This document shows positions 1-12,626 of a DNA stretch of 64,000 bases, one piece after another; within the stretch, counting starts at the first letter, position 1; each line of letters begins with the position of its first letter. The notes beneath the pieces are model-generated. The model saw nothing but the letters and a program-made list of their open reading frames with translations. It did no database searches and was not told the DNA's origin. Position numbers and translations under genes: made by a program. Source of the DNA: Ochrobactrum sp. Q0168 (GTDB lineage Bacteria; Pseudomonadota; Alphaproteobacteria; Rhizobiales; Rhizobiaceae); NCBI RefSeq assembly GCF_016427605.1, contig NZ_JAELXQ010000002.1, forward strand, positions 620,001 through 684,000. The letters run 5' to 3'.

Positions 1-1317
1 CGAACCGTTGGATTCGGTGATCTCCGAAACAGCGCGGATCGTGTACGGGAACTGCTCGGCGGCAGGCAGCATCGGATGGATAGCGCGCCATGCGAGCTTG
101 CCATGACCGATTTCGCGACGGCCCGGCGAACCCATGCGACCGGTTTCACCAACCGAATAGGGCGGGAAGTTGTAGTGCAGCATGAAAGGCTGCTTGTAGG
201 TGCCGGTCAGGGCGTCGATCATCTGTTCGTCTTCGCCGGTGCCGAGCGTGGCGACAACGATAGCCTGCGTTTCACCGCGGGTGAACAGAGCCGAACCGTG
301 GGTGCGCGGCAGAAGGCCGACTTCCGAAACGATCGGACGAACGGTCGAAAGATCGCGACCGTCGATGCGGGTGCCGGTATCGAGAATGTTCCAGCGAACA
401 ATCTTGGCCTGCAGATGCTTGAAAATGGTCGCGAACTGTTCCGGCGACATTTCCGTTTCTTCCACGCCTTCCGGGAAGAAATGCGCCTTCGCCTTTGCCT
501 TGGCGGCATCAACGGCGGCGTAACGGGCCTGCTTTTCAGTGATCTTGTAAGCGTCGCGCAGGTCGTTTTCGACAACGGCCAGCATCTTGGCTTCGAGGGC
601 CGAGAGATCTTCCGGCTGGAAGTCGCGCGGTTCCTTGGCAGCAACTTCAGCAAGCTTGATGATTGCTTCGATGACCGGCTGGAAGCCCTTCTGGCCGAAC
701 ACGACGGCGCCGAGCATGACTTCTTCGGAAAGTTCCTGTGCTTCGGATTCAACCATCAGCACGGCTTCCGACGTACCGGCGACAACCAGATCGAGCTTCG
801 ATTCCGGCATTTCGTCGATATTCGGGTTCAGAACATATTCGCCATTGATGTAGCCGACGCGCGCGCCGCCGATCGGGCCCATGAAAGGCACGCCCGAAAT
901 GGTGAGCGCGGCGGAAGCGGCAACCATCGACAGAACGTCCGGATCGTTTTCCAGATCGTGCTGGACGACAGTGATGACAACCTGCGTGTCGTTCTTGTAG
1001 CCGTCAACGAAGAGGGGACGGATCGGACGGTCGATCAGGCGCGAAACGAGGGTTTCGTTTTCGCTCGGACGGCCTTCACGCTTGAAGTAACCGCCGGGGA
1101 TCTTGCCGGCAGCATAGGTCTTTTCCTGATAATTGACCGTCAGCGGGAAGAAATCCTGGCCCGGCTTCGGTTCCTTGGCAGAAACGACAGTCGCCAGAAC
1201 GACGGTTTCACCATAGGTTGCGAGAACTGCGCCGTCAGCCTGACGGGCGATCTTGCCGGTTTCGAGCGTGAGCGGACGACCGCCCCATTCGATTTCCACT
1301 TTGTGGGTATTGAACAT
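1..1317 (-). CDS. pnp: Polynucleotide phosphorylase, 5' part (partial)
   Basis: The first 439 residues of PNPase, a phosphorolytic 3'-to-5' exoribonuclease of mRNA decay, are present; the C-terminal part (the family is about 710 residues, ending in KH and S1 domains) lies beyond the left edge. The protein starts [16 protein letters not shown]. The first RNase PH domain carries the conserved [20 protein letters not shown] and [16 protein letters not shown] segments. The second RNase PH domain begins near residue 316 with [13 protein letters not shown] and continues with [11 protein letters not shown]. The ATG is preceded by a GAGG ribosome site. The gene follows rpsO on the same strand, the usual rpsO-pnp order, separated by a terminator and by short repeats. 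Identity is certain; completeness cannot be judged. Confidence 0.98.
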   Translation of the reverse strand, partial: MFNTHKVEIEWGGRPLTLETGKIARQADGAVLATYGETVVLATVVSAKEPKPGQDFFPLTVNYQEKTYAAGKIPGGYFKREGRPSENETLVSRLIDRPIRPLFVDGYKNDTQVVITVVQHDLENDPDVLSMVAASAALTISGVPFMGPIGGARVGYINGEYVLNPNIDEMPESKLDLVVAGTSEAVLMVESEAQELSEEVMLGAVVFGQKGFQPVIEAIIKLAEVAAKEPRDFQPEDLSALEAKMLAVVENDLRDAYKITEKQARYAAVDAAKAKAKAHFFPEGVEETEMSPEQFATIFKHLQAKIVRWNILDTGTRIDGRDLSTVRPIVSEVGLLPRTHGSALFTRGETQAIVVATLGTGEDEQMIDALTGTYKQPFMLHYNFPPYSVGETGRMGSPGRREIGHGKLAWRAIHPMLPAAEQFPYTIRAVSEITESNGS

Positions 1318-1681
1318 ATCTTGTCCTCATAGGGAGACGCCGCGCAAGGCGCTAAGGCATCTCCGTGGTTGGCGGACACGCCACGGGCAAGACAACGGGA
1401 AGCTCAGCCTGATAGTATGATCTTGTCCGAAAACCGGTTCCCACTTTTCGGGATCATACTTTTCCGGGGTATTCTCTCATCCGAAAAGTCTGCAACTTTT
1501 CGGGATATACCCGCCGAACTACCTGCAATCCTGCCCCATGACTGGTCCATGTCATGAGCCTTTTCGGCTCTCGGGCAACCCGATCCGGGCTTGTTGGTCC
1601 GGGGCGGGAAATAAGGGCACATGCCCTATTCTTCGCATTATCCGACGCAAACCGCTTCGCGCCTTTGCTGGACATGCTTTC
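1318..1681. other. rpsO-pnp intergenic region with short palindromic repeats
   Basis: No credible gene is present. The stretch holds the pnp leader and at least three palindromic units. At 1415-1459 the arms GTATGATC and GATCATAC enclose a core related to copies elsewhere in the window. At 1481-1503 there is a hairpin CCGAAAAGT / ACTTTTCGG. At about 1634-1680 there is a degenerate copy of the CAAAACCGCTTCGCACTTTTG type. In Escherichia coli the rpsO-pnp spacer contains the pnp promoter and an RNase III processing hairpin, so processing here is possible but is an inference. Confidence 0.6.
1415..1503. repeat. Short palindromic repeat units (two hairpins)
   Basis: Two adjacent inverted repeats. 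The first has 8-bp arms (GTATGATC, GATCATAC) around a core with CCGAAAACCGGTTCCCACTT, and the second has 9-bp arms CCGAAAAGT / ACTTTTCGG. The core resembles the elements at 46145-46187, 22283-22330, 19406-19449 and 7629-7663. The family looks like the dispersed intergenic palindromes common in Rhizobiales. Confidence 0.7.
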
Positions 1682-1714
1682 AAAATCAAACGGGCGACGT
1701 TCAGCACGTCGCCC
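1682..1714 (-). terminator. Intrinsic terminator of rpsO
   Basis: Just after the rpsO stop codon a perfect 9-bp stem (GGGCGACGT / ACGTCGCCC, loop of about 5 nt) is followed on the minus strand by a T-rich run. Confidence 0.85.
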
Positions 1715-1723
1715 GATTTACCG

Positions 1724-1993
1724 TTAACGGCGCAGGCCGAGACGGCTGATCAGCGCCTGGTAGCGCGCTGCGTCCACGCCCTTGACATAGTCAAGAAGAC
1801 GGCGGCGCTGCGAAACCAGCTTCAGAAGGCCGCGACGCGAATGATTGTCATTCTTGTGGCCCTTGAAGTGTTCGGTGAGGTTGGCGATACGCTCGGAAAG
1901 AACGGCAACCTGAACTTCAGGAGAACCGGTGTCGCCTTCCTTGGTGGCGTATTCCTTGATAAGTGCTTGCTTGCGCTCAGCAGTAATCGACAT
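1724..1993 (-). CDS. rpsO: 30S ribosomal protein S15
   Basis: An 89-residue S15, full length for the family (89 in E. coli). S15 binds the central domain of 16S rRNA and bridges to the 50S subunit. The sequence shows conserved [28 protein letters not shown] and [19 protein letters not shown]. The ATG has an AAAGGG ribosome site about 8 nt upstream. It lies between truB and pnp, the conserved bacterial order, and ends in a strong terminator, so pnp probably depends on readthrough or on its own promoter. E. coli S15 represses its own translation through a leader structure; the 170-nt leader here could do the same, but no match was verified. Confidence 0.98.
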   Translation of the reverse strand: MSITAERKQALIKEYATKEGDTGSPEVQVAVLSERIANLTEHFKGHKNDNHSRRGLLKLVSQRRRLLDYVKGVDAARYQALISRLGLRR

Positions 1994-2166
1994 CGTACAC
2001 CCTTTCTTGATGAGAGGAAAAACAGACGCCCAGGCCGGGATGTCGTCCAGCGCGGGCCAAGTTACACGATCTGATCTGCATTTCTGCGGGATCGCTGTTG
2101 GGGCATATAGTGCAAAAACGGCAAGAATACCAGCATCAAATATGCCCCAGCAATTGCCAGAACTTT

Positions 2167-3141
2167 CTAGGTAGCCGTGAAAACCCGCTTCGGCTTGAAC
2201 TGACCATGCTCGATATAGCCGATGGCGAGCAGTTTTCCGCGCGCCGTGACACAGGCTTCATCGGCTTCCAGCGGGGCGTCGCGGCCCCGCAGGATAACCG
2301 GGTTGCCAAGACGAACACGCTGCGCCTGATCGTCGGTCAGCGGCACCTGCGGCAGGCAGTCAAGCGCTGCGCCCGTATCGATCACCAGCGCATCGAGGCC
2401 GGAAAAATCGCGGCGCGGCGCAGGTTCGACCCCATTGCCATCCTCGTCCTTCGGCGGCAGCGGCGGCCAGACGGCTTCCAGTTCCGAAAGCGTGACAAAG
2501 TCTTCTTCCGTAAATGGCGCGACCTCGATGCGGCGCAGGTCAGAAATATGACCGAAGCAGCCAAGATCGCGGCCCATGTCGCGCGCCAGCGAGCGCACAT
2601 AGGTGCCCTTGGAGCACTCCACTTCAAACGAGGTGCGGTTATCGTCGTGGAATTCGACGATCTCCAGACGGTCAATCTCGACTTCACGCGCCGGAATCTC
2701 AACCGTTTCGCCTTCACGGGCCAGATCATAGGCGCGCTCGCCGTCGATCTTGATGGCCGAGAACTGCGGCGGGATCTGCGAGATGACGCCGGTATAGTTC
2801 GGCAGCAGGGCCTCGACCTCTGCCCGCGACGGGCGCTTGTCGGAGGTTCTGGTGGGCTGGCCTTCCAGATCGTCGGTCGAGCGTTCTTCGCCCCAGGTCA
2901 CCGTGAAACGATAGACCTTGGTTCCGTCCATGACATAAGGCACGGTCTTAGTGGCTTCACCCAGAGCAATGGGCAGCATGCCGGATGCGAGCGGGTCGAG
3001 CGTACCGGCGTGACCGGCCTTCTCGGCGTTGAACAGCCACTTGATCTTCGAGACCGCTTCGGTCGATCCCATACCTTTCGGCTTGTCGAAAATGACCCAA
3101 CCGGAAACCGGACGGCCTTTTTTCTTACCCCGTCTTGCCAT
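2167..3141 (-). CDS. truB: tRNA pseudouridine(55) synthase TruB
   Basis: A 324-residue protein that makes pseudouridine 55 in the T-loop of tRNAs. It carries the TruB catalytic motif [13 protein letters not shown] with the nucleophilic Asp at residue 49, the N-terminal [11 protein letters not shown] motif, and the downstream [20 protein letters not shown] and [15 protein letters not shown] segments. The C-terminal part ([16 protein letters not shown] onward) resembles the PUA-like TruB tail. Three bases separate it from rbfA upstream, so the two are co-transcribed and probably translationally coupled. Length and motifs are normal. Confidence 0.97.
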   Translation of the reverse strand: MARRGKKKGRPVSGWVIFDKPKGMGSTEAVSKIKWLFNAEKAGHAGTLDPLASGMLPIALGEATKTVPYVMDGTKVYRFTVTWGEERSTDDLEGQPTRTSDKRPSRAEVEALLPNYTGVISQIPPQFSAIKIDGERAYDLAREGETVEIPAREVEIDRLEIVEFHDDNRTSFEVECSKGTYVRSLARDMGRDLGCFGHISDLRRIEVAPFTEEDFVTLSELEAVWPPLPPKDEDGNGVEPAPRRDFSGLDALVIDTGAALDCLPQVPLTDDQAQRVRLGNPVILRGRDAPLEADEACVTARGKLLAIGYIEHGQFKPKRVFTAT

Positions 3142-3144
3142 GCT

Positions 3145-3591
3145 TTATTCGTCTCCATTGCGGGAGGTTTCATCCTCGCCGTCTTCATCGTCATGCGAAA
3201 GATCGCGCGCCACTTCCGGCGAACGCAGGAGGGCGTCGATCTTCGAAAAATTGTCGAAACTCGTGTCGGAGCGAAAGCGGAACTCCGGCATGTATTTCAT
3301 CTGGCCAAGGACCGGCGCCATGCGTCCGCGAATGAATTTCGCGTTTGCGGCCAATGCCTTGACGATTGCTTGCGGATCAACATTGCCAAGTGGCATGATG
3401 AAACAGGTGGCGATCTTCAGATCGGGCGACATGCGCACTTCCGAAACGGAAATGACGGTGCGCTCGAGCAGATCGTCACGGATTTCACCGCGCTGCAGCA
3501 ATTGCGCCAATGCATGACGCACCTGTTCGCCAACGCGAAGCTGGCGCTGGGAAAGGCCGCCTGAGCCTTTCGGGTCCGGAGAACGTGCCAT
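3145..3591 (-). CDS. rbfA: 30S ribosome-binding factor RbfA
   Basis: A 148-residue KH-type protein that binds immature 30S subunits and helps 16S rRNA 5'-end maturation and cold adaptation. Recognisable parts are [38 protein letters not shown] and the helical [20 protein letters not shown] segment. The C-terminus is acidic ([17 protein letters not shown]). It sits between infB and truB in the conserved nusA-infB-rbfA-truB order; a strong terminator after infB suggests partial uncoupling from the upstream genes. Confidence 0.97.
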   Translation of the reverse strand: MARSPDPKGSGGLSQRQLRVGEQVRHALAQLLQRGEIRDDLLERTVISVSEVRMSPDLKIATCFIMPLGNVDPQAIVKALAANAKFIRGRMAPVLGQMKYMPEFRFRSDTSFDNFSKIDALLRSPEVARDLSHDDEDGEDETSRNGDE

Positions 3592-3719
3592 AGCTATATC
3601 CTCGATAAACAGCCACCAACCGGTATTCAGCCCCGTAGGCTGTCCGACAACATGACTTTAAAATTATGGGCGTAACTTACCACAATTCAGATGGGAGTCA
3701 GACCCTCGGAACCGGGCAA

Positions 3720-3755
3720 TGAAAAAGCCGGACCGTCCCTAGCGGACGGTCCGGC
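3720..3755 (-). terminator. Terminator after infB, inside the cluster
   Basis: A perfect 12-bp stem (GCCGGACCGTCC / GGACGGTCCGGC, 5-nt loop) followed on the minus strand by five T. It starts about 10 nt after the infB stop and precedes rbfA, so it should lower rbfA-truB transcription relative to infB unless anti-termination or an extra promoter acts. Confidence 0.85.
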
Positions 3756-3763
3756 CAAAGCTA

Positions 3764-6577
<2,814 letters not shown>

Positions 6578-6615
6578 TACGTTCCGTTTCCTTCGCGGCT
6601 CCGGCCGCTCTACTC

Positions 6616-6656
6616 GAGCATTATCCAACGCGACCTGGTCGGGTTGGATAATGCTC
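6616..6656. repeat. Palindromic repeat between ylxR and infB
   Basis: An inverted repeat with 14-bp arms (GAGCATTATCCAAC / GTTGGATAATGCTC) around a 13-nt loop. A related GGATCATGCTC end touches the ylxR stop codon near 6716. It would form a strong hairpin in the ylxR-infB transcript. Confidence 0.75.
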
Positions 6657-6715
6657 CAGTCATCCACTTCCTCGCATAATCCAGTATGAGGCCTGCCAGC
6701 CTCCGGGATCATGCT

Positions 6716-7330
6716 CTAATGCGAGTCCGTCGCGCTTTCACCGCGATAGCGATGCAGCAATTGCGCCCGCTTTACGAACCCGACAGCCGCCTTTCCTTCA
6801 AGCACGGCTGCATGTATCACATTTCCGCCCCCAAATGCCAAATCCATTTCTTCTCCCGTAAAAAGGGTGAAGGCGGGGATTTCGGGGCCATCAAGATGCA
6901 CCACGGCGCGCCTTGCCTGATCGAGCTTGCGCACACCATCGGCTGCGGCTTCCGTCGCATGCAGCACCATGGCGGCGGCACCCGTGCGGATCGCCTGATC
7001 CACCTTGGTCGAACCCGTCACCACGGCACCAGCCTTGCGGGCCAAGGCCAGACTGCCCAGAGCGGATTTCGTCAGCAGCTGGTCCACCAGCGCGCCAAGA
7101 TCTGCCTGCGGCGTCACGTCTTCCTTCAGCGCCCGCGCAAAAAGCTTGCGCTTGATCGCTTCATCCACCAGACGGCGCTCGGCCTTGACCCAGCACCCCC
7201 TGCCTGGCAGGTTTCTTTTCAAGTCCGGCACCACGGAACCGTCTGGCCCTGCCACAAAGCGGATCATGTCATCGGCAGAACCGCTTTCGCGCGTGACGAT
7301 ACAGGTTCTGTCATTCATATCCGGCTCCAC
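6716..7330 (-). CDS. YlxR/DUF448 RNA-binding protein with L7Ae-like C-terminus
   Basis: A 204-residue protein. The N-terminal part is a YlxR (DUF448) domain with RTCIVTRESGSADDMIRFVA and the LPGRGCWVKAERR motif. The middle part (LALARKAGAVVTGSTKVDQA) resembles an L7Ae/L30e-type RNA-binding fold. The gene lies between nusA and infB as in most bacteria, which supports a role linked to transcription or translation; the exact function is not settled. Two starts are possible: GTG at 7330 with GGGAG 6 nt upstream, or ATG at 7318 with GGAG 6 nt upstream. The difference is four residues. Confidence 0.93.
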   Translation of the reverse strand: MEPDMNDRTCIVTRESGSADDMIRFVAGPDGSVVPDLKRNLPGRGCWVKAERRLVDEAIKRKLFARALKEDVTPQADLGALVDQLLTKSALGSLALARKAGAVVTGSTKVDQAIRTGAAAMVLHATEAAADGVRKLDQARRAVVHLDGPEIPAFTLFTGEEMDLAFGGGNVIHAAVLEGKAAVGFVKRAQLLHRYRGESATDSH

Positions 7331-7736
7331 GCAAACTCCCGCTCTGCCATATACGGACTTGTACTCAACTTCAAAACTGGCAACGCTTCCGCCGCTTTGT
7401 TCTCAAATCAGGCGGTTTGTAACCTCACCCGACATATCAAACGCAACGCGTGGCGCTGTACCAGAGCCGGGGCCTCGCCACAACCCGAAACGTCGCGGAA
7501 AGCCCACTGAAACCCGATCAGCCTTACCGAAACCGGCAAATGAGACCCATTTCTGGCATCACATCAATTGTTGGAGCGGTTTCAATTTCATTGAGCCGCT
7601 CCATTTTTTGTCTTTCCGCATCGCCGGGCGCAAAACCGCTTCGCACTTTTGCTGGAGATGCTCGAGGCCGCATAGCTTACGCCTGAATTGCTTCAGACGT
7701 AAGAACCCATGCGGCCCCAGAACTTTTCAGCGCTTC
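7331..7736. other. ylxR-nusA spacer with palindromic elements
   Basis: About 400 bp without a credible gene, long for the inside of this operon. It holds a long hairpin at about 7668-7714 (outer arms GGCCGCAT / ATGCGGCC, inner arms CTTACG..CTGAA / TTCAG..CGTAAG). It also holds a short repeat at 7629-7663 that matches the copy after dps, and a hairpin at about 7572-7603 (GGAGCGG.../...CCGCTCC) followed by a T run on the plus strand. No tRNA or small conserved ORF was recognised. Confidence 0.6.
7629..7714. repeat. Composite palindromic repeat downstream of nusA
   Basis: On the minus strand this reads a nested hairpin with GGCCGCAT arms, then the unit GAGCATCTCCAGCAAAAGTG and AAGCGGTTTTGCG. 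The second unit also follows dps at 22283-22330. The repeat is therefore dispersed and not specific to nusA. Confidence 0.7.
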
Positions 7737-9362
7737 TTACGAAGCAGCTTCTTCTTCACCGGCTTCAGCCTCGACTTCCGCTTCGGCTTCTTCCTGAGCG
7801 GCTGCTGCCAGCTCTTCTTCCGTGATCCAGCCAGCCTTGAGGCGGGCAGTCAGGATCATCTGTTCGGCATCGACGCGCGAAACATCGAAGGACGAGAGAA
7901 TGCCGCTATGAGCGACAGTGTCGCCATCCTTGCGCTCACGCCAGCCGACGAGATCGTCAACAGCGTAACCGGCAAAGTCTTCGATCGACTTCACGCCGTC
8001 TTCACCGACAGCAACCAGCATGGCGGTGGTGAGGTTCGGCAATTCACGCAGTTCGTCTTCGACGCCCAGCTCCTTGCGGCGCGCATCCAGTTCACCTTCG
8101 AGGCGATCCAGATATTCACGGGCGCGCTGCTGGATTTCAGAAGCCGTATCGTCATCGAAACCGTCGATGGACGCGATTTCACCCGGCTCGACATAAGCCA
8201 GTTCTTCAATCGAGGCGAAGCCTTCGGAGGCCAGAACCTGACCGACCATTTCGTCGACGTCGAGGGCTTCCATGAACAGGTTCGAACGCTCGGTGAATTC
8301 CTTCTGACGACGTTCGGACTCTTCGTCCTCCGTCAGAATGTCGATGTCCCAACCGGTGAGCTGCGATGCGAGGCGGACATTCTGGCCGCGACGACCGATC
8401 GCAAGTGATAGTTGGTCATTCGGGACGACAACTTCAATACGTTCCGCATCTTCATCGAGAACAACCTTGGCAACTTCAGCAGGCTGAAGCGCGTTGACGA
8501 TGAAGGAAGCCGCATCAGGCGACCACGGAATGATGTCGATCTTTTCGCCCTGAAGTTCAGCCACAACGGCCTGAACACGCGAACCGCGCATACCAACGCA
8601 GGCGCCGACCGGGTCGATGGACGCATCGCGCGAAACCACGGCGATCTTGGCGCGCGAACCCGGATCACGGGCGACGGACTTGATCTCGATGATGCCATCA
8701 TAAATTTCCGGCACTTCCATGGTGAAGAGCTTCGCCATGAACTGCGGATGGGTGCGCGACAGGAAAATCTGCGGGCCACGCTGTTCGCGACGCACGTCGT
8801 AAACATAGGCGCGGATACGGTCGCCATAGCGGAAAGCTTCGCGCGGGATCAGTTCATCACGGCGTACGATGGCTTCGCCACGGCCCAGATCCACGATCAC
8901 ATTGCCATATTCGACGCGCTTCACGGTGCCGTTAACGATTTCGCCAACGCGGTCCTTATATTCGTCAAACTGGCGGTCGCGCTCGGCTTCGCGCACTTTC
9001 TGCACGATGACCTGCTTGGCGGATTGGGCAGCGATACGACCGAAATCCATCGGCGGCAGCTGGTCGGCGATGAAGTCGCCGATCTGCGCATCCGGGTTGC
9101 GGTCACGTGCGGTGAACAGCGAAATCTGCGTGGCGTAGTCTTCGACATTCTCGACCACTTCGAGCAGACGCTGAAGCTTGATCTCGCCGGACTTCGCATT
9201 GATGTCGGCGCGGATATTGCTTTCCTGACCGTAACGCGAACGCGCTGCCTTCTGGATCGCATCGGCCATGGCCGCAAGAACGATCTCGCGGTCAATCGAC
9301 TTCTCGCGTGCGACCGCATCGGCGATCTGCAGAAGTTCCAGCCTGTTAGCACTGACTGCCAT
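7737..9362 (-). CDS. nusA: Transcription termination/antitermination factor NusA
   Basis: A 541-residue NusA, which binds RNA polymerase and controls pausing, termination and antitermination. In order: the N-terminal RNA polymerase-binding domain (about 1-125), an S1 domain starting near [20 protein letters not shown], two KH domains ([15 protein letters not shown] and [18 protein letters not shown]), two helix-hairpin-helix acidic repeats ([32 protein letters not shown]), and an acidic Glu/Ala-rich tail. An AGGAG site precedes the ATG. It follows rimP by 66 nt. Length and layout match alphaproteobacterial NusA. Confidence 0.98.
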   Translation of the reverse strand: MAVSANRLELLQIADAVAREKSIDREIVLAAMADAIQKAARSRYGQESNIRADINAKSGEIKLQRLLEVVENVEDYATQISLFTARDRNPDAQIGDFIADQLPPMDFGRIAAQSAKQVIVQKVREAERDRQFDEYKDRVGEIVNGTVKRVEYGNVIVDLGRGEAIVRRDELIPREAFRYGDRIRAYVYDVRREQRGPQIFLSRTHPQFMAKLFTMEVPEIYDGIIEIKSVARDPGSRAKIAVVSRDASIDPVGACVGMRGSRVQAVVAELQGEKIDIIPWSPDAASFIVNALQPAEVAKVVLDEDAERIEVVVPNDQLSLAIGRRGQNVRLASQLTGWDIDILTEDEESERRQKEFTERSNLFMEALDVDEMVGQVLASEGFASIEELAYVEPGEIASIDGFDDDTASEIQQRAREYLDRLEGELDARRKELGVEDELRELPNLTTAMLVAVGEDGVKSIEDFAGYAVDDLVGWRERKDGDTVAHSGILSSFDVSRVDAEQMILTARLKAGWITEEELAAAAQEEAEAEVEAEAGEEEAAS

Positions 9363-9428
9363 AGGTCTCTCCTTGGTGTCGCACCCGGCTTCTCCTTGCG
9401 CCGAATGCCTGAAACTTGTTTCGTCGGC

Positions 9429-10088
9429 TTATTTCTCGTCAGCCGTATCTTCTGTCGCCGCCTCTTCCGGCGCATCACCCAGATCATCTCCGGGGATGCG
9501 GCCTTCGCGAAGGGCCTTGTCCTTGCGCAGCGCATCACGGATTAGATCGTCGGTCAGAACCAGACGCGCATCCGAAATCACGTCGAAGGGAATGCGCACG
9601 ACCGGTTCATTGCCGTAAGACACCTGATCGCTTTCGATCACCACGGTCTCGGCATCGCCCAGCACGATACGACCGCGGAATTTCTTGCGGCCTTCATGTA
9701 TGATGGAAGTTTCCACCTTGGCGATATGGCCTGCCCAGTCGGCGAAATCCGACTTGCGCACCAGCGGACGATCAATGCCCGGCGACGAGATTTCCAGATG
9801 ATACTTGCCGCTGATCGGGTCCTCGACATCGAGCACCGGCGCGACCGTGCGGCTGACCAGCTCGCAATCGTCGACGGTCATCGTGCCGTCGGGACGCTCG
9901 GCCATGATCTGCAAGGTCTGGCCATTGAGACCGGATAGCCGCACGCGCACAAGACGAAAGCCTAGCGTATTGAGCACCGGCTCAACAATGCCTGCCACTT
10001 TCGCGTCGATGCCCGTTTCGCGAATGATGCGCTCATCCGCAGCCACTTCCGGCGTCTCTGCTTCGTTTGCCTGAACCTGTTCCGTCAA
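9429..10088 (-). CDS. rimP: Ribosome maturation factor RimP
   Basis: A 219-residue RimP, needed for early 30S assembly. Recognisable segments are [31 protein letters not shown] and [20 protein letters not shown]. The frame is open further upstream to 10253, but similarity to RimP begins at [10 protein letters not shown]. This gives a TTG start at 10086-10088, with AGAGG about 7 nt upstream. The C-terminus is acidic. It is the first gene of the rimP-nusA-ylxR-infB operon and has a promoter and an attenuator-like hairpin in its leader. Confidence 0.95.
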   Translation of the reverse strand: MTEQVQANEAETPEVAADERIIRETGIDAKVAGIVEPVLNTLGFRLVRVRLSGLNGQTLQIMAERPDGTMTVDDCELVSRTVAPVLDVEDPISGKYHLEISSPGIDRPLVRKSDFADWAGHIAKVETSIIHEGRKKFRGRIVLGDAETVVIESDQVSYGNEPVVRIPFDVISDARLVLTDDLIRDALRKDKALREGRIPGDDLGDAPEEAATEDTADEK

Positions 10089-10141
10089 CTCTAAACCTCT
10101 CGAAGGGGTCGAAAAACCTCTATTTCTCAGCTCCAAGTAAC

Positions 10142-10172
10142 AAAAAAGAGCGGGACCGGACGGACCCACTCT
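10142..10172 (-). terminator. Terminator-like hairpin in the rimP leader (possible attenuator)
   Basis: On the minus strand a stem pairing GAGTGGGTCC with GGTCCCGCTC (one mismatch, one G-U pair) is followed directly by six T. It lies between the rimP promoter and the rimP start, so it could attenuate the nusA operon; it may also end transcripts arriving from trmB. Confidence 0.7.
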
Positions 10173-10199
10173 TGTTCGTTCGACCAAGAATTTGAGAGA

Positions 10200-10228
10200 T
10201 ATATACCAGCGGAAGCGGATTTTTTCAA
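10200..10228 (-). promoter_or_regulatory. Sigma70-type promoter of the rimP-nusA-infB operon
   Basis: On the minus strand there is a -35 TTGAAA (10223-10228), a spacer of exactly 17 nt and a -10 TATATA (10200-10205). Transcription would start near 10193, leaving a leader of about 105 nt before the TTG start. Confidence 0.75.
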
Positions 10229-10249
10229 GTCCCGCTTCGGTCATGAAAT

Positions 10250-10951
10250 TCAACGTCGGATAAATGTCAGATAGGCAGCCTTGCGGCCCTCACGGAAGGC
10301 CTTTGCCTCATAGCGCGTTCCGGGCCAGCCCTCATAGGCCTCGTTCCAGTCCGACGGCCCTTCCGCCTGCCAGTCGAAAGCATCGTGACGACGACAATGC
10401 TGCAGCGTCCAGTTCACATAATGTTCGATATCCGAAGCGAAACGGAATTTTGCACCGGGTTTCAAAACGCGGGCAAAGCGATCCAGATTGGCGTCGCTGA
10501 CAAAACGGCGCTTCCAGTGACGGCGCTTGTGCCACGGATCGGGATAGAACAGGTCGATACCGGATAGCGATGCATCGGGCAGCCAGTCGAGAACCGCCGT
10601 CGCGTCCTCATCGTAAAGCCGCATATTGGGGCGCGGCTCCTGATCGAGCGCCGCCAGCATCTTGGCCATGCCATTGACGAAAGGCTCGACGCCGATGAAA
10701 CCCGTCTGCGGATAGCGGCCCGTTTCATGATGGAGATGTTCGCCGCCGCCAAAGCCGATTTCCATGCGCACGGCATCAACCGCCACGGGGAACAGCGCGC
10801 GCAGGTCCTCCGGCGCAGGCTTGGCAAGGTCGAGCTTCAGCTCGGGCAGAAGGTCCTCGAACAGGTTCCGCTGATGGCTGCGCAACGGCTTGCCGTGACG
10901 ACGGCCAAAAAAGTTTCCGGCACCGCGCAGAGGATGGGTTTCTTCGGTCAT
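10250..10951 (-). CDS. trmB: tRNA (guanine-N7-)-methyltransferase
   Basis: A 233-residue TrmB that makes m7G46 in tRNA variable loops with S-adenosylmethionine. The SAM-binding motif [13 protein letters not shown] is at residues 64-76, and the catalytic-region motif [15 protein letters not shown] follows. The N-terminus ([15 protein letters not shown]) matches the alphaproteobacterial form. It lies downstream of metK on the same strand, an apt pairing as MetK supplies its methyl donor, although a terminator and a repeat separate them. Confidence 0.96.
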   Translation of the reverse strand: MTEETHPLRGAGNFFGRRHGKPLRSHQRNLFEDLLPELKLDLAKPAPEDLRALFPVAVDAVRMEIGFGGGEHLHHETGRYPQTGFIGVEPFVNGMAKMLAALDQEPRPNMRLYDEDATAVLDWLPDASLSGIDLFYPDPWHKRRHWKRRFVSDANLDRFARVLKPGAKFRFASDIEHYVNWTLQHCRRHDAFDWQAEGPSDWNEAYEGWPGTRYEAKAFREGRKAAYLTFIRR

Positions 10952-10983
10952 GTTTTATCCGTCGGCCTGCAAATGCAGTTTAA

Positions 10984-11020
10984 CAACACAAACAAAGAGC
11001 GCGATTTGAAATCGCGCTCT
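10984..11020 (-). terminator. Hairpin terminator between metK and trmB
   Basis: A perfect 12-bp stem (AGAGCGCGATTT / AAATCGCGCTCT, 1-nt centre) followed on the minus strand by a T-rich stretch (TTTGTTTGTGTTG). It lies 270 nt after metK and 33 nt before trmB. Confidence 0.75.
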
Positions 11021-11089
11021 CTGAATTCTGCCCGGACACATAACGCCTAGCGCTCTGTGATGCAACTTTTGCTCTCGCCGCTCTGCCAT

Positions 11090-11290
11090 TTAAAGCCTGA
11101 ATCAAAAAGCGGCATGTGTGTGCGAAAATGGTGATTTTCGAGTACCGGAGCGGAGCGTACTTAAGGTACGTGAGCACCGGAAGCCTCGCATAATCCCGAA
11201 AAGTTGCAGACTTTTCGGTTCAGATTATGCGAATGCTAATCTCAAATTGCCATTTGCAGCCACACAGGGCACTTTTGGAACAGGCTTTAA
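11090..11290. repeat. Long dispersed repeat, copy A (about 200 bp)
   Basis: Ends in 10-bp inverted repeats TTAAAGCCTG / CAGGCTTTAA, and the right end contains the metK stop codon. Inside are GCGAAAATGGTGATTTTCGA, GTACCGGAGCGGAGCGTAC, GGTACGTGAGCACCGGAAG and a hairpin CCGAAAAGT...ACTTTTCGG. It is closely related to copies at 33892-34080 and 47883-48025. The family resembles the Bru-RS palindromic repeats of Brucella; that name is from memory and unverified. Confidence 0.85.
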
Positions 11291-12549
11291 GCGACGGATG
11301 CCTTCAAAGCCTTCGTAAGATCGGTCTTCTCCCAGGAGAAGGAACCGTCACGGCCCGGCTTGCGGCCGAAATGACCGTAAGACGAGGTCTTGGCATAGAT
11401 CGGCTTGTTGAGGTCGAGATGCTTGCGGATACCCGTCGGCGACAGGTCCATCACTTCACGGAGCGCTTCTTCAACAGCGGCTTCCGCAACCTTGCCTGTG
11501 CCATGCAGATCGACATAGACCGACAGCGGCTGTGCAACGCCGATGGCGTAGGAAAGCTGGATCGTGCAGCGGTCGGCAAGATTGGCCGCCACGACATTCT
11601 TGGCCAGATAACGCGCAGCATAAGCAGCCGAACGGTCAACCTTGGTCGTGTCCTTGCCGGAGAATGCGCCGCCGCCATGCGGAGCCGCACCGCCGTAAGT
11701 GTCGACGATGATCTTGCGGCCGGTCAGGCCAGCATCGCCGTCCGGGCCGCCAATGACGAATTTGCCGGTCGGGTTGATGTACCAGTTGCAGTTGGCAGCA
11801 ATCGGCAGATCGCCCAGCGCATCGCGGATATAAGGCTCGACAACCGAACGGACCTTCTTGGAATCCCAGCTGGCGTCGAGATGCTGCGTCGAGAGCACGA
11901 TCTGCGTGACTTCCGCAGCCTTGCCGTTTTCGTAGCGTACCGTGACCTGGCTCTTGGCGTCCGGGCCAAGCTTGCCCGCATCGCCTTCGCCCTTATGGCG
12001 CGCTTCGGACAGCTTTTCGAGAATCTTGTGCGAATAATAGATCGGGGCAGGCATCAGATCGGGTGTTTCGCGGCAGGCATAGCCGAACATGATGCCCTGA
12101 TCGCCGGCGCCTTCTTCGCCCTGACGGTCGGCAGCATTGTCCACGCCCTGCGCAATATCGGCGGACTGCGGATGCAGAAGCACGTCGATCTTCACTGTCT
12201 TCCAGTGAAAGCCGTCCTGCTCGTAGCCGATTTCGCGGATCGCCTTGCGCGCTGCCGAACGGAAGCGGGCAGGATTGATCAGCGGATGGCCAGCGGCGTC
12301 CTTGGCGATCGAGCCGTCCTTGTTCTTCTTCAGGAAAGTCTCCGGCACGCGGACTTCGCCGGCAATCACCACGCGATTGGTGGTGGCAAGCGTTTCACAG
12401 GCAACACGGACAGACCACGGATCCACGCCGGTGCGGCGCGCTTCCTTATAGATCATGTCGACGATTTCATCGGAGATGCGGTCGCAAACCTTGTCCGGGT
12501 GTCCTTCAGACACAGATTCGCTGGTGAAGAGATAAGAACTGCGCGACAC
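11287..12549 (-). CDS. metK: S-adenosylmethionine synthetase
   Basis: A 420-residue MetK that makes S-adenosylmethionine from methionine and ATP. Motifs seen are [20 protein letters not shown] at the N-terminus, [13 protein letters not shown], and the phosphate-binding [19 protein letters not shown]. The frame is open to 12600, but the protein clearly begins at [12 protein letters not shown]. This gives a GTG start at 12547-12549, backed by AGAGGGG 6 nt upstream. The stop codon lies inside the end of the long repeat. It stands in its own unit, with a hairpin about 35 nt before the ribosome site. Confidence 0.97.
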   Translation of the reverse strand: MSRSSYLFTSESVSEGHPDKVCDRISDEIVDMIYKEARRTGVDPWSVRVACETLATTNRVVIAGEVRVPETFLKKNKDGSIAKDAAGHPLINPARFRSAARKAIREIGYEQDGFHWKTVKIDVLLHPQSADIAQGVDNAADRQGEEGAGDQGIMFGYACRETPDLMPAPIYYSHKILEKLSEARHKGEGDAGKLGPDAKSQVTVRYENGKAAEVTQIVLSTQHLDASWDSKKVRSVVEPYIRDALGDLPIAANCNWYINPTGKFVIGGPDGDAGLTGRKIIVDTYGGAAPHGGGAFSGKDTTKVDRSAAYAARYLAKNVVAANLADRCTIQLSYAIGVAQPLSVYVDLHGTGKVAEAAVEEALREVMDLSPTGIRKHLDLNKPIYAKTSSYGHFGRKPGRDGSFSWEKTDLTKALKASVA

Positions 12550-12604
12550 GGGTAACCCCTCTTGAAAATCCAACGGAGAACATCTCCGCCTAGGAAACAC
12601 AGTA

Positions 12605-12626
12605 GCGCCCGGAACTTTCCGGGCGC
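12605..12626 (-). other. GC-rich hairpin in the metK leader
   Basis: A perfect inverted repeat GCGCCCGGAA / TTCCGGGCGC with almost no loop, about 55 nt upstream of the metK start, with no clear T run after it. It does not match the SAM-II riboswitch pattern I know. It could be a weak terminator for phrR or a leader regulatory hairpin. Confidence 0.5.

Noticed and set aside
76..1332. A 418-codon plus-strand frame opposite pnp
   Set aside because: It is exactly antisense to a certain pnp coding region, has no ribosome site and no family features; it reflects GC-rich codon bias.
7572..7610. A plus-strand terminator implying a small RNA upstream of 7572
   Set aside because: The hairpin and T run are present, but no promoter or conserved RNA could be identified before it on the plus strand.
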